From NCBI GenBank assembly GCA_940671915.1, contig CALNVZ010003433.1, forward strand, positions 52,626,882-52,690,881: a stretch of DNA of 64,000 nucleotides, given 5' to 3'. Below the pieces are notes generated by a model. The model made no database searches. It was not told where the DNA came from and saw only the letters and a program-made list of their open reading frames with translations. Within the stretch, counting starts at the first letter, position 1, and every line of letters starts with the position of its first letter. Positions 46,938-58,240 of this stretch are shown piece by piece. Both the position numbers and the translations under genes were made by a program. The stretch is from Paracentrotus lividus. Taxonomy: Eukaryota > Echinodermata > Echinoidea > Camarodonta > Echinidae.

Positions 46938-47088
46938 CTGCTATTGTCAAATCGATCTTAAGGGGCGTTAAAGACGAATTGTTACACTTCTATTTGGCTC
47001 ATTTCTGAAATGGCTGCTATTGTCAAATCGATCTTAAGGGGCGTTATAGACGAATTGATACACTTCTATTTGGCTCATTTCTGAAATG
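46936..47088. repeat. 76-bp tandem duplication upstream of gene A
   Basis: GGCTGCTATTGTCAAATCGA starts at 46936 and again at 47012. The two units differ at only a few positions. The duplication sits just upstream of the CCAAT boxes. Confidence 0.85.
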
Positions 47089-47385
47089 AAAAAAAAATTA
47101 CCCTCTAAAACCATATATCAGTAGAGAGGTAATATATCAAGGAATCTTATGGACGAAAAATAAATCACCAAAAATGCCTAATTATGGGGCGATCACAGTA
47201 CCATCCGCGCGACCCGGACGGCGTACTGTATCAGTCGTTTTGATAAATTCTGTTTGAGCTGCACGCGATTTTTATTTTCCGAACCGTTTACAAATTAATT
47301 ACTAAAAATAAGCCTTGAACGTGCACTAATATATCCTAGTTTGGTTCATTTGAATTAAAAATCAAGTTGTCGGTATCAGTAATAC

Positions 47386-47459
47386 TAGCCGAGTGGTATG
47401 ATGAACAGACTCTCATCCAGCGGACTTGAGTTCGACTCCCAAGAATTTTTTTTTTTTTT
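47386..47459 (+). tRNA. Degenerate tRNA-like sequence (SINE head or pseudogene)
   Basis: A box TAGCCGAGTGG (47386-47396) and a near-consensus B box AGTTCGACTCC (47429-47439) are followed by a T run of 15. The T stem has one mismatch and no acceptor stem pairs, so it is not a working tRNA. Likely a tRNA-derived SINE remnant. Confidence 0.45.
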
Positions 47460-49600
47460 AGAAGCTCTAAATGGATAGATCTTACATGAATAAATAAAAT
47501 CCATCCATAAAACCGATAGTTCAGAGACGAATTTTGATCCAAACTATTATTTTCATTTTGTACACCCATGCATTACACCCATTAGGAGAGAAATTACACT
47601 CATTTGAAAGTGATATTGATGGTCTATGTATTTCGAAACGATATGAGATGCTTAGTCCTTCATAAACACCTACCAAAGTGGTCTTTCCTGCGACAGCCCC
47701 CCCCCCCCCAAAAAAAAAAAAAATATATATATATAAATAAACAAAAGTATATTTCAGGCCAGAGTTTGAGATCTGACCCTAGACAGTATAGCCTTCTCGT
47801 ATAGTCTCATCAAGCGGGGGCCGAAGGAAAGTCGCACGGAAACCGTATTGTTAAAGGCCTGTCAATATTTCATTTGGAGGACTCACTGAAAAACACGGGC
47901 GGAGCCCGCTCGGATACCGGCAGAAACCTATACGGCTACCGGCAGAAACCCGCTCGAGTCCCATTGGTGACTCCAAGGGTTTTCTACGGCCTACCGAGTT
48001 TAGAAAAATGCCGGGAAAATCGATAGCACACTCTCGATCTTCCCGGCTCCCCTACATTTAAAGCATAACTACTGGAAAATGTTCCGGTGTGCACATAAAA
48101 TCGTAAGGGAGTCGGCCGGGAACCGCCCGTAAAGGTTAAAGTGTCTTTTCCTACTTACCGTACGGGCCCCGGAATAGAAGATTTTTGGGAAAAGAGGTAT
48201 GACACAATAGTGGTCTCTATCCAAGTCGCTCTGAGGGTAAATCTCATGCAAAAAGAATTTGGAACCGCACTGTAGATAAATTATAAAAACGACTTATTCC
48301 CTCGCCGTACGGGTCCCCGGCCACGAACTGTGATCGAGACATTAGCATAATTTATGCAAATTAGCTTTTTTTTTTCCAAAACAAAATAACTCAAGAATGG
48401 AATGCCTGTTGCTGTTTAAACTTTGACTTTGAATCAAACGCTTCTATTTGTTCACACGAATAGAAGCGTAAAATTTTGCCAATAACCCTAGTAGCGGACG
48501 CAGACCGACGTCATACAATGAAAGTACCGGGCCCATGCGTAAACATAATACAGCCGCTTTTGTCCCCAGACAATTGGGCCCGAGAAATGCATTCAATTCA
48601 GTTTTCTTGGATCCGCGCCTGAACCCCCCCCCCCCATTTAACTGTTTATTTCAGAGCACCCATCTTCTTATACCCTTTTGTTTGGCGGGATGTTGATTTA
48701 ATTTTATTTGAGTTGAGTTGATTTATTGGTTTCCACATAATAACAATCTGATAACAATTAAAGAAATACATGTTACATAGTGATATTCAAGAAACGAACT
48801 TAAATTATAAGGTAGGGCTACCATATGAAAACGTTGGGGCTTCTTTCTAGGAAAACCATTTTCACGCACCGATTGTCAATGGAAGGAATGCCCGAAAAAC
48901 GGGAGTTTTGTTGAATATACTGGAATAAAAAAAAATCGAGAAGATCATTTACTTAGTTACACAGGTTTTATGAGGGTTAATGTATATAAAACAAGATAAA
49001 ACCTTGGGAAGAATATTTTTTTACCCCTAACCCTCGCGTTTTGAGCTTTAAAATCTCCCATTTTAGTCATTTTTGGGTCGTTTTTCTGTGTGAAAATGAT
49101 ATTTTGGTCAAACAGCAGTCACTAAAAGCTTTCTGTAAAATTCAGCAGCGCATCGATTTCCTAGTTACGCTGAGTGAAGTAAATATATTAATTTCTCTTT
49201 CCAATGATTTTAACTTCTTTGTGATTGGTCAATATTTTCCCCCGCGTTTTTGATATCATAAAAAAAAATATCATGATAAAATACTTCGATCCTGACTGCA
49301 CAGCTTGCACTCTCCTTTTACACGGTCTTTATTCAGGGCATTGTTATCGCGATATCGACGGTCAGACGTAGAGAGAGTCTATACCCAGTACACACATTTC
49401 CCGTAAGATTCTTTCTGGTCGTTAGTGCACTGTAGTGGAACTGTGCGTGTTTGGTATAAAATAACACTGTCCTTTTTGATTGTTCACGTTTTCATATGAG
49501 CGTAAGCAAAGCTTGATATAATACGATATTATAATATAAGTGATAATGAAAACGAACATTACCTGGTTCGTGGGGTCAAGTATATTTAGTGAGGTCCTTC
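47460..49600. other. Intergenic, no gene recognised
   Basis: Moderately GC-rich parts (47810-48340) hold repeated phrases such as ACCGGCAGAAACC and CCGTACGGG; the rest is AT-rich. No coding similarity. Confidence 0.4.
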
Positions 49601-49613
49601 AGTCGTGTGTTTA

Positions 49614-49654
49614 ATCTCTCTCTCTCTCTCTCTCTCTTCCTTTTCTCTCCCTTC

Positions 49655-49691
<37 letters not shown>

Positions 49692-49771
49692 TCTCATCCC
49701 TCTCTCTCTCTTCTTTCTTTCTCTCCCTGTCTCTCTCCCTCGCTTTCTATCTATCTCTCTCTCTCTCTCTT
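49614..49771. repeat. (TC)n microsatellite
   Basis: Imperfect TC run. Leu/Ser and Arg/Glu-rich frames over it are artefacts. Confidence 0.95.
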
Positions 49772-50616
49772 TGCATGGGTGTGTTTTTGACCATTCATGA
49801 TGTTCATATTCATTGGTTTCTACTCCAAATATCCTGACTACCTCCTCGCATCCCGGTCTACTCACATTTACCCAAATTGGGATGGTTGATGACAATCTAT
49901 CAATCCATCGATCAATCATTCACATAAATTAGACAATCAACACCCAGCTAGCAATCAACAGTCCAGTCTCCAAATGTTTCAACTAATCAATCAAGCATTA
50001 CATCATCTTCATACAGTAATTTCAATAACCATGTCTTACTGTAATCCAACAAATCAATCAACTCAATTAATCAACCAACCAACTATCCAGTCATTTTGGC
50101 AATTTGGACTTTTGTAAAGGAATAGTGTACAGTGTAACACAAATTTGTGAAATTAACTTGTCAGTCTTTATTTTCAGTTGAATTGTGTTCTTTTCGATTT
50201 TACACTTGTTTCATCCATCCTGTAACAAAACAAAAAGGAGAAGAAAAAAATCTGATAATGCAAAATTAAAATAAAAGTCTGTACGTTCAATGCTCAACGT
50301 GTCATCCTCCTCTTTCGATGCACAATCTGTTTGTTGAAAAAAAAATAATGTCACTGATGTTGGACATTCAGATCATGAAAACGATCATCAAAAGTGATCA
50401 AAAATCTTACCCTGCATCTCACCTGTTCTGCACCCCATCGATGACTAGTTCTTTTTGGGACGCACTGTATAACAATTTTTTAAACTTTTGTTCGATTTAC
50501 CACCAAGCTCTGAAGTCTCAGGACACGTCACCACGACGTCTCCACGACTCAAGAGACTCATTATGGTGAACCCATCTCATTGCTAGTGAGATAGGTTCTT
50601 TCAATTGGAACATAAA
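49772..50616. other. Intergenic, nothing recognised
   Basis: Contains an AATCAATCAA-rich stretch (about 49890-50090). No gene. Confidence 0.4.
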
Positions 50617-50759
50617 CTGATAACAGACAGGGTGTAAATAACGTCGTAATGACGTTGTAAACTAGTAATACTGGTCATACTGGTCATACGTCGTATGTAC
50701 GACGGCTTTATGACGTCATGTTGACCACTTTCAACGACAAGTTTATTTTGCATTTTTAA

Positions 50760-51075
50760 ATGACAAGATTATAACGTGATTATGACGTCTAGTATTATTT
50801 TACAAATCTACGACGAGTAAATTTGCATTTTGTATGACCAGATTATGACTTGATTATGACGTCATTTATTTGCTAATCTACGACGTTTAAATTTGCATTT
50901 TTATATGACCAGATTATGACGTGATTATGACGTCATTTATTGACCAATCTACGACGATTAAATTTGCATTTTTATATGACCAGATTATGACGTGATTATG
51001 ACGTCATTTATTGACCAATCTACGACGATTAAATTTGTATTTTTATATGACCAGATTATGACGGGATTATGACTA
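50760..51075. repeat. 71-bp tandem repeat
   Basis: Four to five copies; the phrase ATGACCAGATTATGAC recurs every 71 bases (about 50835, 50906, 50977, 51048), each with a GACGTCATTTATTG-type segment. Confidence 0.85.
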
Positions 51076-51352
51076 TTGGTGATAATTTTGTAATCGAATA
51101 GAAAAAGAAATAAAAATGATTTTGTGTAATTAGTCGAGTTTTTATCATTTTTCTTTCATGAAACAATGTTAAACTCTTTACACAAGTATTTTTTTACTAA
51201 GCAATAAATCAAAAACGTCAGAATTAAGCGGTAAAGTAGAATGAAATAAGTATGCAATTCATTTAAGAAGAATTAAAGAAACCTTAACCATGATAAAGTT
51301 ATACTATTTATAATATAAATGCATGGAACTATCTTATTTAGTAATTGCTAAC

Positions 51353-51645
51353 CCAGCAAACACAGAACGTTTTCAGAACGTTTTCAAAACGTTTTTTCTA
51401 GGTCCTGTACGTCTTCGTCCTAAATGAACGTTTTTAAAACGTTTATAACACGTTAAAGTTTGAACTTTCATTTATGTCAAAGTTTCGGTTTTTTGAGAAT
51501 GTTTAAAAAACGTTTGTTGGACGTTACAAAATTGAACGTTTTGTATAGGACCTTTACAAAAGGTTTGATATAGGACCTTTACAAAACGTTTGTGGACGTT
51601 TTGTACATAACGTTTACAGAACGTTTCATATACGTCCAGTTAAAT
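51353..51645. repeat. AACGTTTT array, isolated piece
   Basis: Starts ACCCAGCAAACACAGAACG, like the 51969 end, and is packed with AACGTTTT, AAAACGTTT and ACGTCC words. No clear partner end. Confidence 0.7.
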
Positions 51646-51968
51646 AAATCGATCAACTTAGAACTTTTAAAAACAAATACCAGAAGTGATCACTATGTTT
51701 TCTACGTGTAACTAAATAAAAACAAATAAAAACACAGATCACTAAAATACTATAGGCGAGTTCTATATTGAAAGCGAGATTTGTTTGTTTCATTATATAT
51801 GGGTATATATAGGATTCATTTAAAAAAAAAAAATACATAACAATTAAATATTTTTAATGATTTTACATACTCAATTTTATTACTGGTAATTTCAAATCAT
51901 TTCATATACGACGATCTTTACACATCAACGAACGAGGATGCGCGCCGCGGATTGATCGATGACGTCAT

Positions 51969-53030
51969 CCCAGCAAACACAGAACGTTTTCAGAACGTTA
52001 AAAATTGTAACCTTTTAATCAAAACGTTCACAAAACTTTTTAAATGAACCTTATAATGAGACTTATTTTATTAAATGTTTATGAACGTTTTTTATACGTC
52101 CAAATGGGACCTTATGCAAATGAGAAGTGATTAGCATATAATACATTAGACATATCGAAATAAACGTGTTTATTGAAATTATTTCCATTTAACAGTTATA
52201 AATTAATTCTTTGGTGTTTCATTTTATTGTAATATTGCTCTGAAACACACATAGAAAAAAACTAATTCAGTATTGGAATGTACAAACATAACAAATGAAT
52301 TAATAACTAACCATCACAAACGATACTTTCAATAAACTATAAATTTTCTGGAGCATCATACAGTGTTAAACCATAGGGTTATAGGATATCAAGTAAAGTC
52401 TACTTTTAAGCACGATTTGGATTGTAGACACCTCACTCTAAAGTGCCATTCCACAAATGGTGGCCAAGGGTTTGAGGTGCATGAAACATATTTGTATTTA
52501 TTATATTGTTTTCACAAGTTTTTAAGAGGTTTCCAAAGGTTTTTTAAAGGTTTTCTAGACGGTCTTAAAACGTTTTGTATTACATTTCAAGGTTTTAAAA
52601 ACGTTTTAAAAACGTTTTAAGAACGTTCCAGACGTTTTTAAAGGTTTTCTGCATGTTCTAACAACATCCACAATATATTTTAAACGTTTTCAAAAGTTTT
52701 TTTTTTTTTACGTCTAGAGCTTCCGAAAGTTTTTTAAAGGTTTTTCATTGGTTCTTTTAAAGTTTAAAAGACGTTTTTAAAACGTCTAATAAAACGTTTT
52801 CGAAAGGTTTTCTGTACGTCTCCAGCTCCCAAAGATTTTTAAAGTTTTTTTTTTTTTTTTTGGTCTTTTAACGTTTCAAAAACGTTTTTTTTTAAACGTC
52901 CAATAAAACGTTTTTAAAACGTCTAAAACCTACCACATTTTGACGTCCATAAAACGTTTTTACAAAACGTCCAAAAACCAATTCGGAATGTTTTAAAAAC
53001 GTTTATAAAACGTCCGTTTTGTTAGTTGGG
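51969..53030. mobile_element. AACGTTTT element with CCCAGCAAACACAGAACG end
   Basis: The left end CCCAGCAAACACAGAACG and the complement of the right end (CCCAACTAACAAAACGG) are imperfect inverted repeats. Right half 52530-53020 is an array of AAACGTTTTAAAAACGTTTT-like words; AACGTT is its own complement. Non-coding. Confidence 0.65.
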
Positions 53031-53070
53031 TACGACGTATGACGTCATTATGACCAGTGTCTGCTATCAG

Positions 53071-53494
53071 GGGTTTAAAGAGTGCCCCTGACTGTGTTTT
53101 TACTGATCTCAGGAATGAAAAGGGACAAATATCCTCTTTCCGAATATACACAAATATTCGACAAATCTCTATCCATAAATAAAATATGACAACATAAAAG
53201 ACTTGTAAATACGAAAAATACATGCATTTAGTTATGTTGCAATACCAGTGCTAAAGGACCGTAGTCTTTGTGGTTCCCATGCATGTTGTGCATAACTGGT
53301 TTATTGAATGTAGATCATAGAAAAACGAGGCACAAAATATGTTTTCGAGTACCGTTTGCGGAATTCACTCAAATATTTCAAAAGAATTTAGTTGTAAGGG
53401 GACAAAGAGCTACCCTACATACACGAACGAACATTATGAAACGCATTCCATTGCAGGAACTGATTATAAGCAAAATCCCATCCAGGTGCCATTA
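53071..53494. other. Intergenic spacer
   Basis: No gene or repeat recognised. Confidence 0.4.
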
Positions 53495-53727
53495 TGCTAC
53501 AGTCACACAGACACTTACGTATAGTTACGTCCCGTTGCGTCCAAAAATTATTTTCTTTTCTGCGGATCCCCACGGATGCCTTCCCATCATAGTCAGAAGT
53601 GGAAATAATGATTATTTCGTTCATCCAATAAAACAAAGAAATACATAAGAAATGATAGAAAAGAAAATGAAATAAGATTAAAACAACAAAAACGTAACTA
53701 TACATAACTGTCTGTGTGACTGTAGCA
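53495..53727. mobile_element. PIF/Harbinger-like MITE with TTA target duplication
   Basis: The terminal inverted repeats of about 36 bp begin TGCTACAGTCACACAGACA. TTA directly precedes (53492-53494) and follows (53728-53730), matching the 3-bp target duplication of PIF/Harbinger elements. It is 233 bp and non-coding. Confidence 0.8.
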
Positions 53728-53731
53728 TTAG

Positions 53732-54330
53732 TGTCGTGTTGGGATCGTTAATAATATTTAGTAATTAGAAGAGTCGATGAAATGAAGCGAAGAGGTACAA
53801 GTTCATACATTTAACTTTAGTATTTATTAAGTGTTCCACAATACATGAAACTGCTACAAGAATTATTTCTTGTTCGGTTGAAGTAGTTATGAATATAAAG
53901 TCGAGTCCAAAGTTGAAGTCCTGAAAAGTATTGGAAATGTCATGTGAAAGTCCTCCTGGCTTGTTCAGAGACTTTCATTATATACATCTAGTTTGGGGAG
54001 TTACCAATATGAGAATGGGTGACATAAATGCTGTGTTCTGATTGGTCAAAAGCTGTCCATACCAATATCACTCTGTAGGGTGTGGTATGTCCAATGCAAG
54101 TGACTGGGGTTGTATGAGTCATACTTGTGACATTTTGCAGGTGGCAGTGTGGTCAGCGATTAGGGGCTAAATGATAATAAAGGGGTTGGTGTTTCTTGGA
54201 TGTTCTTGAAGGACTTCTTAATATATGTTATTGAAGAGTTGATATTATTGAGGGAGTGGGTAAAAGGTGAATGACTTAAAGGTAACAGGAAGTAACAGGA
54301 AGTGGATATATGTAATAGTAATACATAACA
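53732..54330 (-). repeat. 3' LTR of Gypsy-type retrotransposon
   Basis: In element orientation (minus strand) it runs TGTTATGTATTAC to CCCAACACGACA, that is TG to CA, 599 bp. Its first 78 plus-strand bases are identical to 63923-64000. It lies four bases from the MITE's target duplication. Confidence 0.9.
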
Positions 54331-54344
54331 TCCCCTTTCTTTGG
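54331..54344 (-). promoter_or_regulatory. Polypurine tract
   Basis: Minus strand CCAAAGAAAGGGGA directly abuts the 3' LTR, the standard place for the plus-strand primer of reverse transcription. Confidence 0.8.
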
Positions 54345-55594
54345 AAAATGAGGCTCTTCCCTCATTGAAGAATTTTGTTTACAAAACTTTGGAGGAATTA
54401 TTTAGGAAAGTGAAACCAACATGTCCACTGAACTCTCTCTCTCTCTCGCACACAGAGGTACATAACAATATTATGAAGTAAGAAATATTGAAACATAAGA
54501 ATAAGTGGTCTAATATAATTGAAGAATCAATGAAGTTCACCTTAGAATAACCTATTTACATGATTTGTGCAGACTTATGCACTATACAAAACATATTCAA
54601 TATAATATAACATAATATAATATAAGTATTCGTCATTCACTTATGTGAAAACGATAATTAAATACAATGATAACAAATTACTAGTGAATAATGTCTATCA
54701 GTATTATTCAAATATCTCAAATTTAGTATAATTTGAAAACAAGCAAAGTAAATACAAACTGAAAAAAAAATGCATGCTAATAAATTATATAGCATCTAAT
54801 CAACACGATAACAAAGAGAAAGTTAATAGGATCGCGCTCGAGGAATTGATAAGTTTACTATGTTTAAAGAGGCAGTCGGCCTTTATGCACTTCAGAGTTG
54901 ATGAAGCATTAACATAGAATTTATATGTAACTATCAATCCTGTCCTATCGAAAAAAAAATCTTTCTATATTCATGTTTAAGTAAAAGAACAAAATGAACA
55001 AGTGCTTTCAAACTTGTTAGAATTATCATAACGACAAGTGTAAATATAAACTTGTTAGACAGGTATTTCAACCTTATGTAATGATAATAATAATTGTTCA
55101 AAATAAAGTAACATAAAATACAACAGTACAAAATAATAAAATCAACATGATATGCAACTAAAAATTCAAATCTACGAGATGTATAACCGCCTAAAATATC
55201 TCTGTGGAGATCCAGTTACAGGGATTATACGATCAGTAAGTATTCGTTTTATTAATTCGTTGGTATCTTTGTACAGTCCTATGTCCCACCAAAATCTACT
55301 TTGTGTGGTTGTCTTGTTACAATTTCTGTCAAATGATGTCAGAACTTGTAACTGTCCGTCCTTGAATCGTCCTCTGTGAATTGTCATGTGATTAGTAGAG
55401 GGGGCAGTCATTAGTAGGTGAGCCTGGTCAGTTAAGAGTGAGCACTGGGGTGAAAATTTCATATTAAGATTTAGGGGATGAAAGTATTTTCAGGATTTAG
55501 ACTAACATCTCAAGTTGTTTAAATATGATTTTCAGAGTCATGCAATGATCAGAAGCCCTTGAAATATATTATTTTTCTACGGGGGTGCCTAAAA
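54345..55594. other. Retrotransposon 3' non-coding region
   Basis: AT-rich. One minus-strand frame at 55172-55462 (96 codons, with QSRFWWDIGLYKDTNELIKR) is not recognised and may be a remnant. Confidence 0.45.
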
Positions 55595-57306
55595 ATAATG
55601 TCACGGACGGACATTTTTCAGTAAAAGTAAAATAAGTCTCAGTTCAATATCTACACAACTTTTTAATTTTTTCTTTACTGATACAGAGAGGTTGAAAGTA
55701 TTTCTAAACAAAACAAGAAAATAATAGAAATTATAAACTGGGGAAATAATTCTGTGCGATAAATTTAAACATTTTTACCAAAAAATGTCCGTCCGTGACA
55801 AAAAAACAGAACAAAAGTATTTTTTCCCTTTGTTATTGCTTGTTTGAAATCAAAATCATACAAAGCTATCTCCCCATTATAAGACCTTTGCTATGTATGA
55901 AATATACTTTTATCAACTGTGATGCATTTATTTCATATGAATTTGAAATTTTGTCCGTCCGTGACATTTTTTGTCACGGACGGACAAATCAGTACTTAAA
56001 TTCAATATGCTGCACTGGTTATCGGTGAAATTAACTATTTTCAATTACTCCAGGTATTATTTAAATTAAACCGTTAATTTCATTCAAATTAGATATCATG
56101 AGATCACATAGTAGTATGTACATTAACCCCCCCCCCCATGCAACTACAAATTTTCTATAATAACACACAAATACATATGTACATTATGCAAGCGCAAATC
56201 CAGGATTTCCCGATTTTAAAAAAGATTTTAGATTTTGGACACTCCAAAGTTTTGCATGATACGCCAGTAAAGCAAAAATGTACACTAAAAATCTTCACAT
56301 CACTGTTCTTGGGAGGGGGGGGGTTTCAGATTAACAAAAAAATGACCTTCACCCATCCAAATGTCATCCTTATGAAAACAAAACAAAAAAAATATGGGTA
56401 GGGCTATGCCATTTTTTTTTTTTTTTTGGGGGGGGGAGGTGAGGTGGCCCACCAAGACACCCTTGATCCACTTACATTTGACTTGCAAACCTTCATTCTG
56501 ATTATTTATCGAATTGTATTACAGTGGATTACAGGACAAGCAAATCGTACAATAACAAATTTTCAGGTCACATCAGTGAAAATGACTCCGGGGGTTGGGG
56601 GGGGGGGGGTAGGTGTGAAAAAAATGACCTTTGTCCGCCAAAATGTGTCATCCTATTTAAATAACAGCCATTAGGAGCGTAGGGTTTTTCATTTCATTTC
56701 ATTGTTGTTTTTGTTGTTTTTGGGGGGGGGGTGTGGGGGGGGGGGGGGGGGAGGAGGGTGGGGAGGAGGGAGGACCCACTGGATCCGTGTTTGACTTTAA
56801 AATCTTAATTCTGATTGAATTGTATTACCGTGGAATTTTAATATTCTTAACGGAAAGTTGATTTCTGCAACAGTTTCCCTATGATGTCCGTCCGTGACAA
56901 CCAAATGTCCGTCCGTGACACTGAAAATGTCCGTCCGTGACAAAATGTATTTAGCTGTCAATCAAAAACTGGAGCTTATTTATCAAAATTATTTTACATG
57001 GCAGCGAAGTAAAATTACTTGGCTATTGTATTATATGTTATTTGTTTAACATTGGCAATTATTTTAGATAGAAAGCCAAAGAGTCATGAGAAGTCGGGAA
57101 ACCCATTTCTATCTCGTCCGTCCGTGACATTGAATATTTAAAGGATCTATTCTTAGCAAGTATCCATGGCAAACAAATGTTGCCATCATTTGGTACATGA
57201 AGTGGTACCCTTCACTATCAAACACAGAAAATTTCAATATTTCTCATGATTTACTTTTCATGGTCTGTCAAACTTTGAAAATTTGCAAAATGTCCGTCCG
57301 TGACAA
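55595..57306. mobile_element. TGTCCGTCCGTGACA element inserted in the retrotransposon
   Basis: Starts TGTCACGGACGGACATTTTT and ends with the complement form AAATGTCCGTCCGTGACAAA. At least seven further copies of the 15-mer lie inside in both orientations (near 55785, 55953, 55974, 56885, 56905, 56926 and 57114). Also holds G/T-homopolymer tracts at 56413-56438 and 56700-56760. No coding sequence. Confidence 0.7.
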
Positions 57307-58240
57307 ACGACCAGGCTCAGGTCTAGTGCCTATCTAATTCTGGTTTGGTCAGAGGGGTAGGAGAGGCTAGTCCACTGTTTTCTGTCATGGTAAGCAAGTA
57401 GTCTGATGTGTCACAGGATCTGAAATTTGAGAATATCCTGCTTGAGCAGTTTGGAATTCGGGCAATTGTTCATCATTTTCATTGATGAAATTTACTGTTT
57501 TTTGCACCTTGTTCCTTGTCAGCAGTATTTCTCCCTAGTGCTTCTTTAAGTTTCTGTATGTGTGTTATGTTAGTTTTATCGTTTGAAGCTCTCATGAAGC
57601 AAGGTTAAGTTCATTGTAGTTTAAGATGTCTCGGAGGATTTCTCCTTTCATTGTCGCAAAGTACATAATGAGTCCTATCAATGACTGTCATGAATTACAA
57701 GCGTCCGACCCATTCTGCGGCAATTTTCTTTGAATTTGCAGTCAGAGAGGAAGAAGTGGGCTTGTAAAGGTATACAAGCTGGCCAGTGGAGTAATTGGGG
57801 TCTTGTCTAACCTGTTTGAGATTTTGTGTTTGTTTGTTTTGCTGTTTTCTTTGCAATGACAAGCATTGTGTTGGATAATGGTCCAAATTTCTTTTTGAGA
57901 TGGTCTGCATATTCCTCATAAGAAGATGAAAGACTAGACATAGGATTGAAAGATAGGTTGGTTTAGGTAGGGGTTCTCGCCGAACACGAGCTCGTATGGG
58001 CTGGTCGCCAAGGGAGGAGAAGAGAAGGATGTTAAGCATAACATGTAGTGTACACGAATCGAACCCAATCAGTACCAAATTGATTGAGGTTGATTTTGAG
58101 AAAGTTTGAAGTGTCTGAATGTGTCTCTCCAAGTGTGTAGATCCCAGATTTTCTACACTGATCACCTGCGTCGATGTTCAGAGTCTTGCCATAGTGCCGG
58201 TCAGCAGTTTGCCAGTCAGGGATGCGGCTGCATCAGTTAA
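57306..58240 (-). pseudogene. Gypsy integrase C-terminal part, several frameshifts
   Basis: The minus-strand frame at 58165-57695 has KTNPLS-like spacer residues and ends with KKIAAEWVGRLVIHDS, the integrase C-terminal SH3-like pattern. A following piece (about 57690-57600) in shifted frames has HYVLCDNERR and EILRDILNYN, its closing strands. The remaining catalytic residues are split over frames between 58100 and 58300. Non-functional as assembled. Confidence 0.65.

Larger units (their letters stand above)
50617..53070. mobile_element. GACGTCAT element with CTGATAACAGACA ends
   Basis: The left end CTGATAACAGACAGGGTG and the complement of the right end (CTGATAGCAGACACTGG) are inverted. Both ends are followed by many GACGTCAT, ACGACG and TATGACC words. 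The left part holds a 71-bp tandem repeat. A second element (51969-53030) is nested within. No coding sequence. Confidence 0.7.

Noticed and set aside
49589..49919. Leu/Ser-rich and Arg/Glu-rich frames on both strands
   Set aside because: Artefact of the TC microsatellite.
55172..55462. Env-like or accessory gene of the retrotransposon
   Set aside because: 96 codons with no recognisable domain, signal peptide or membrane segment. Not enough support.
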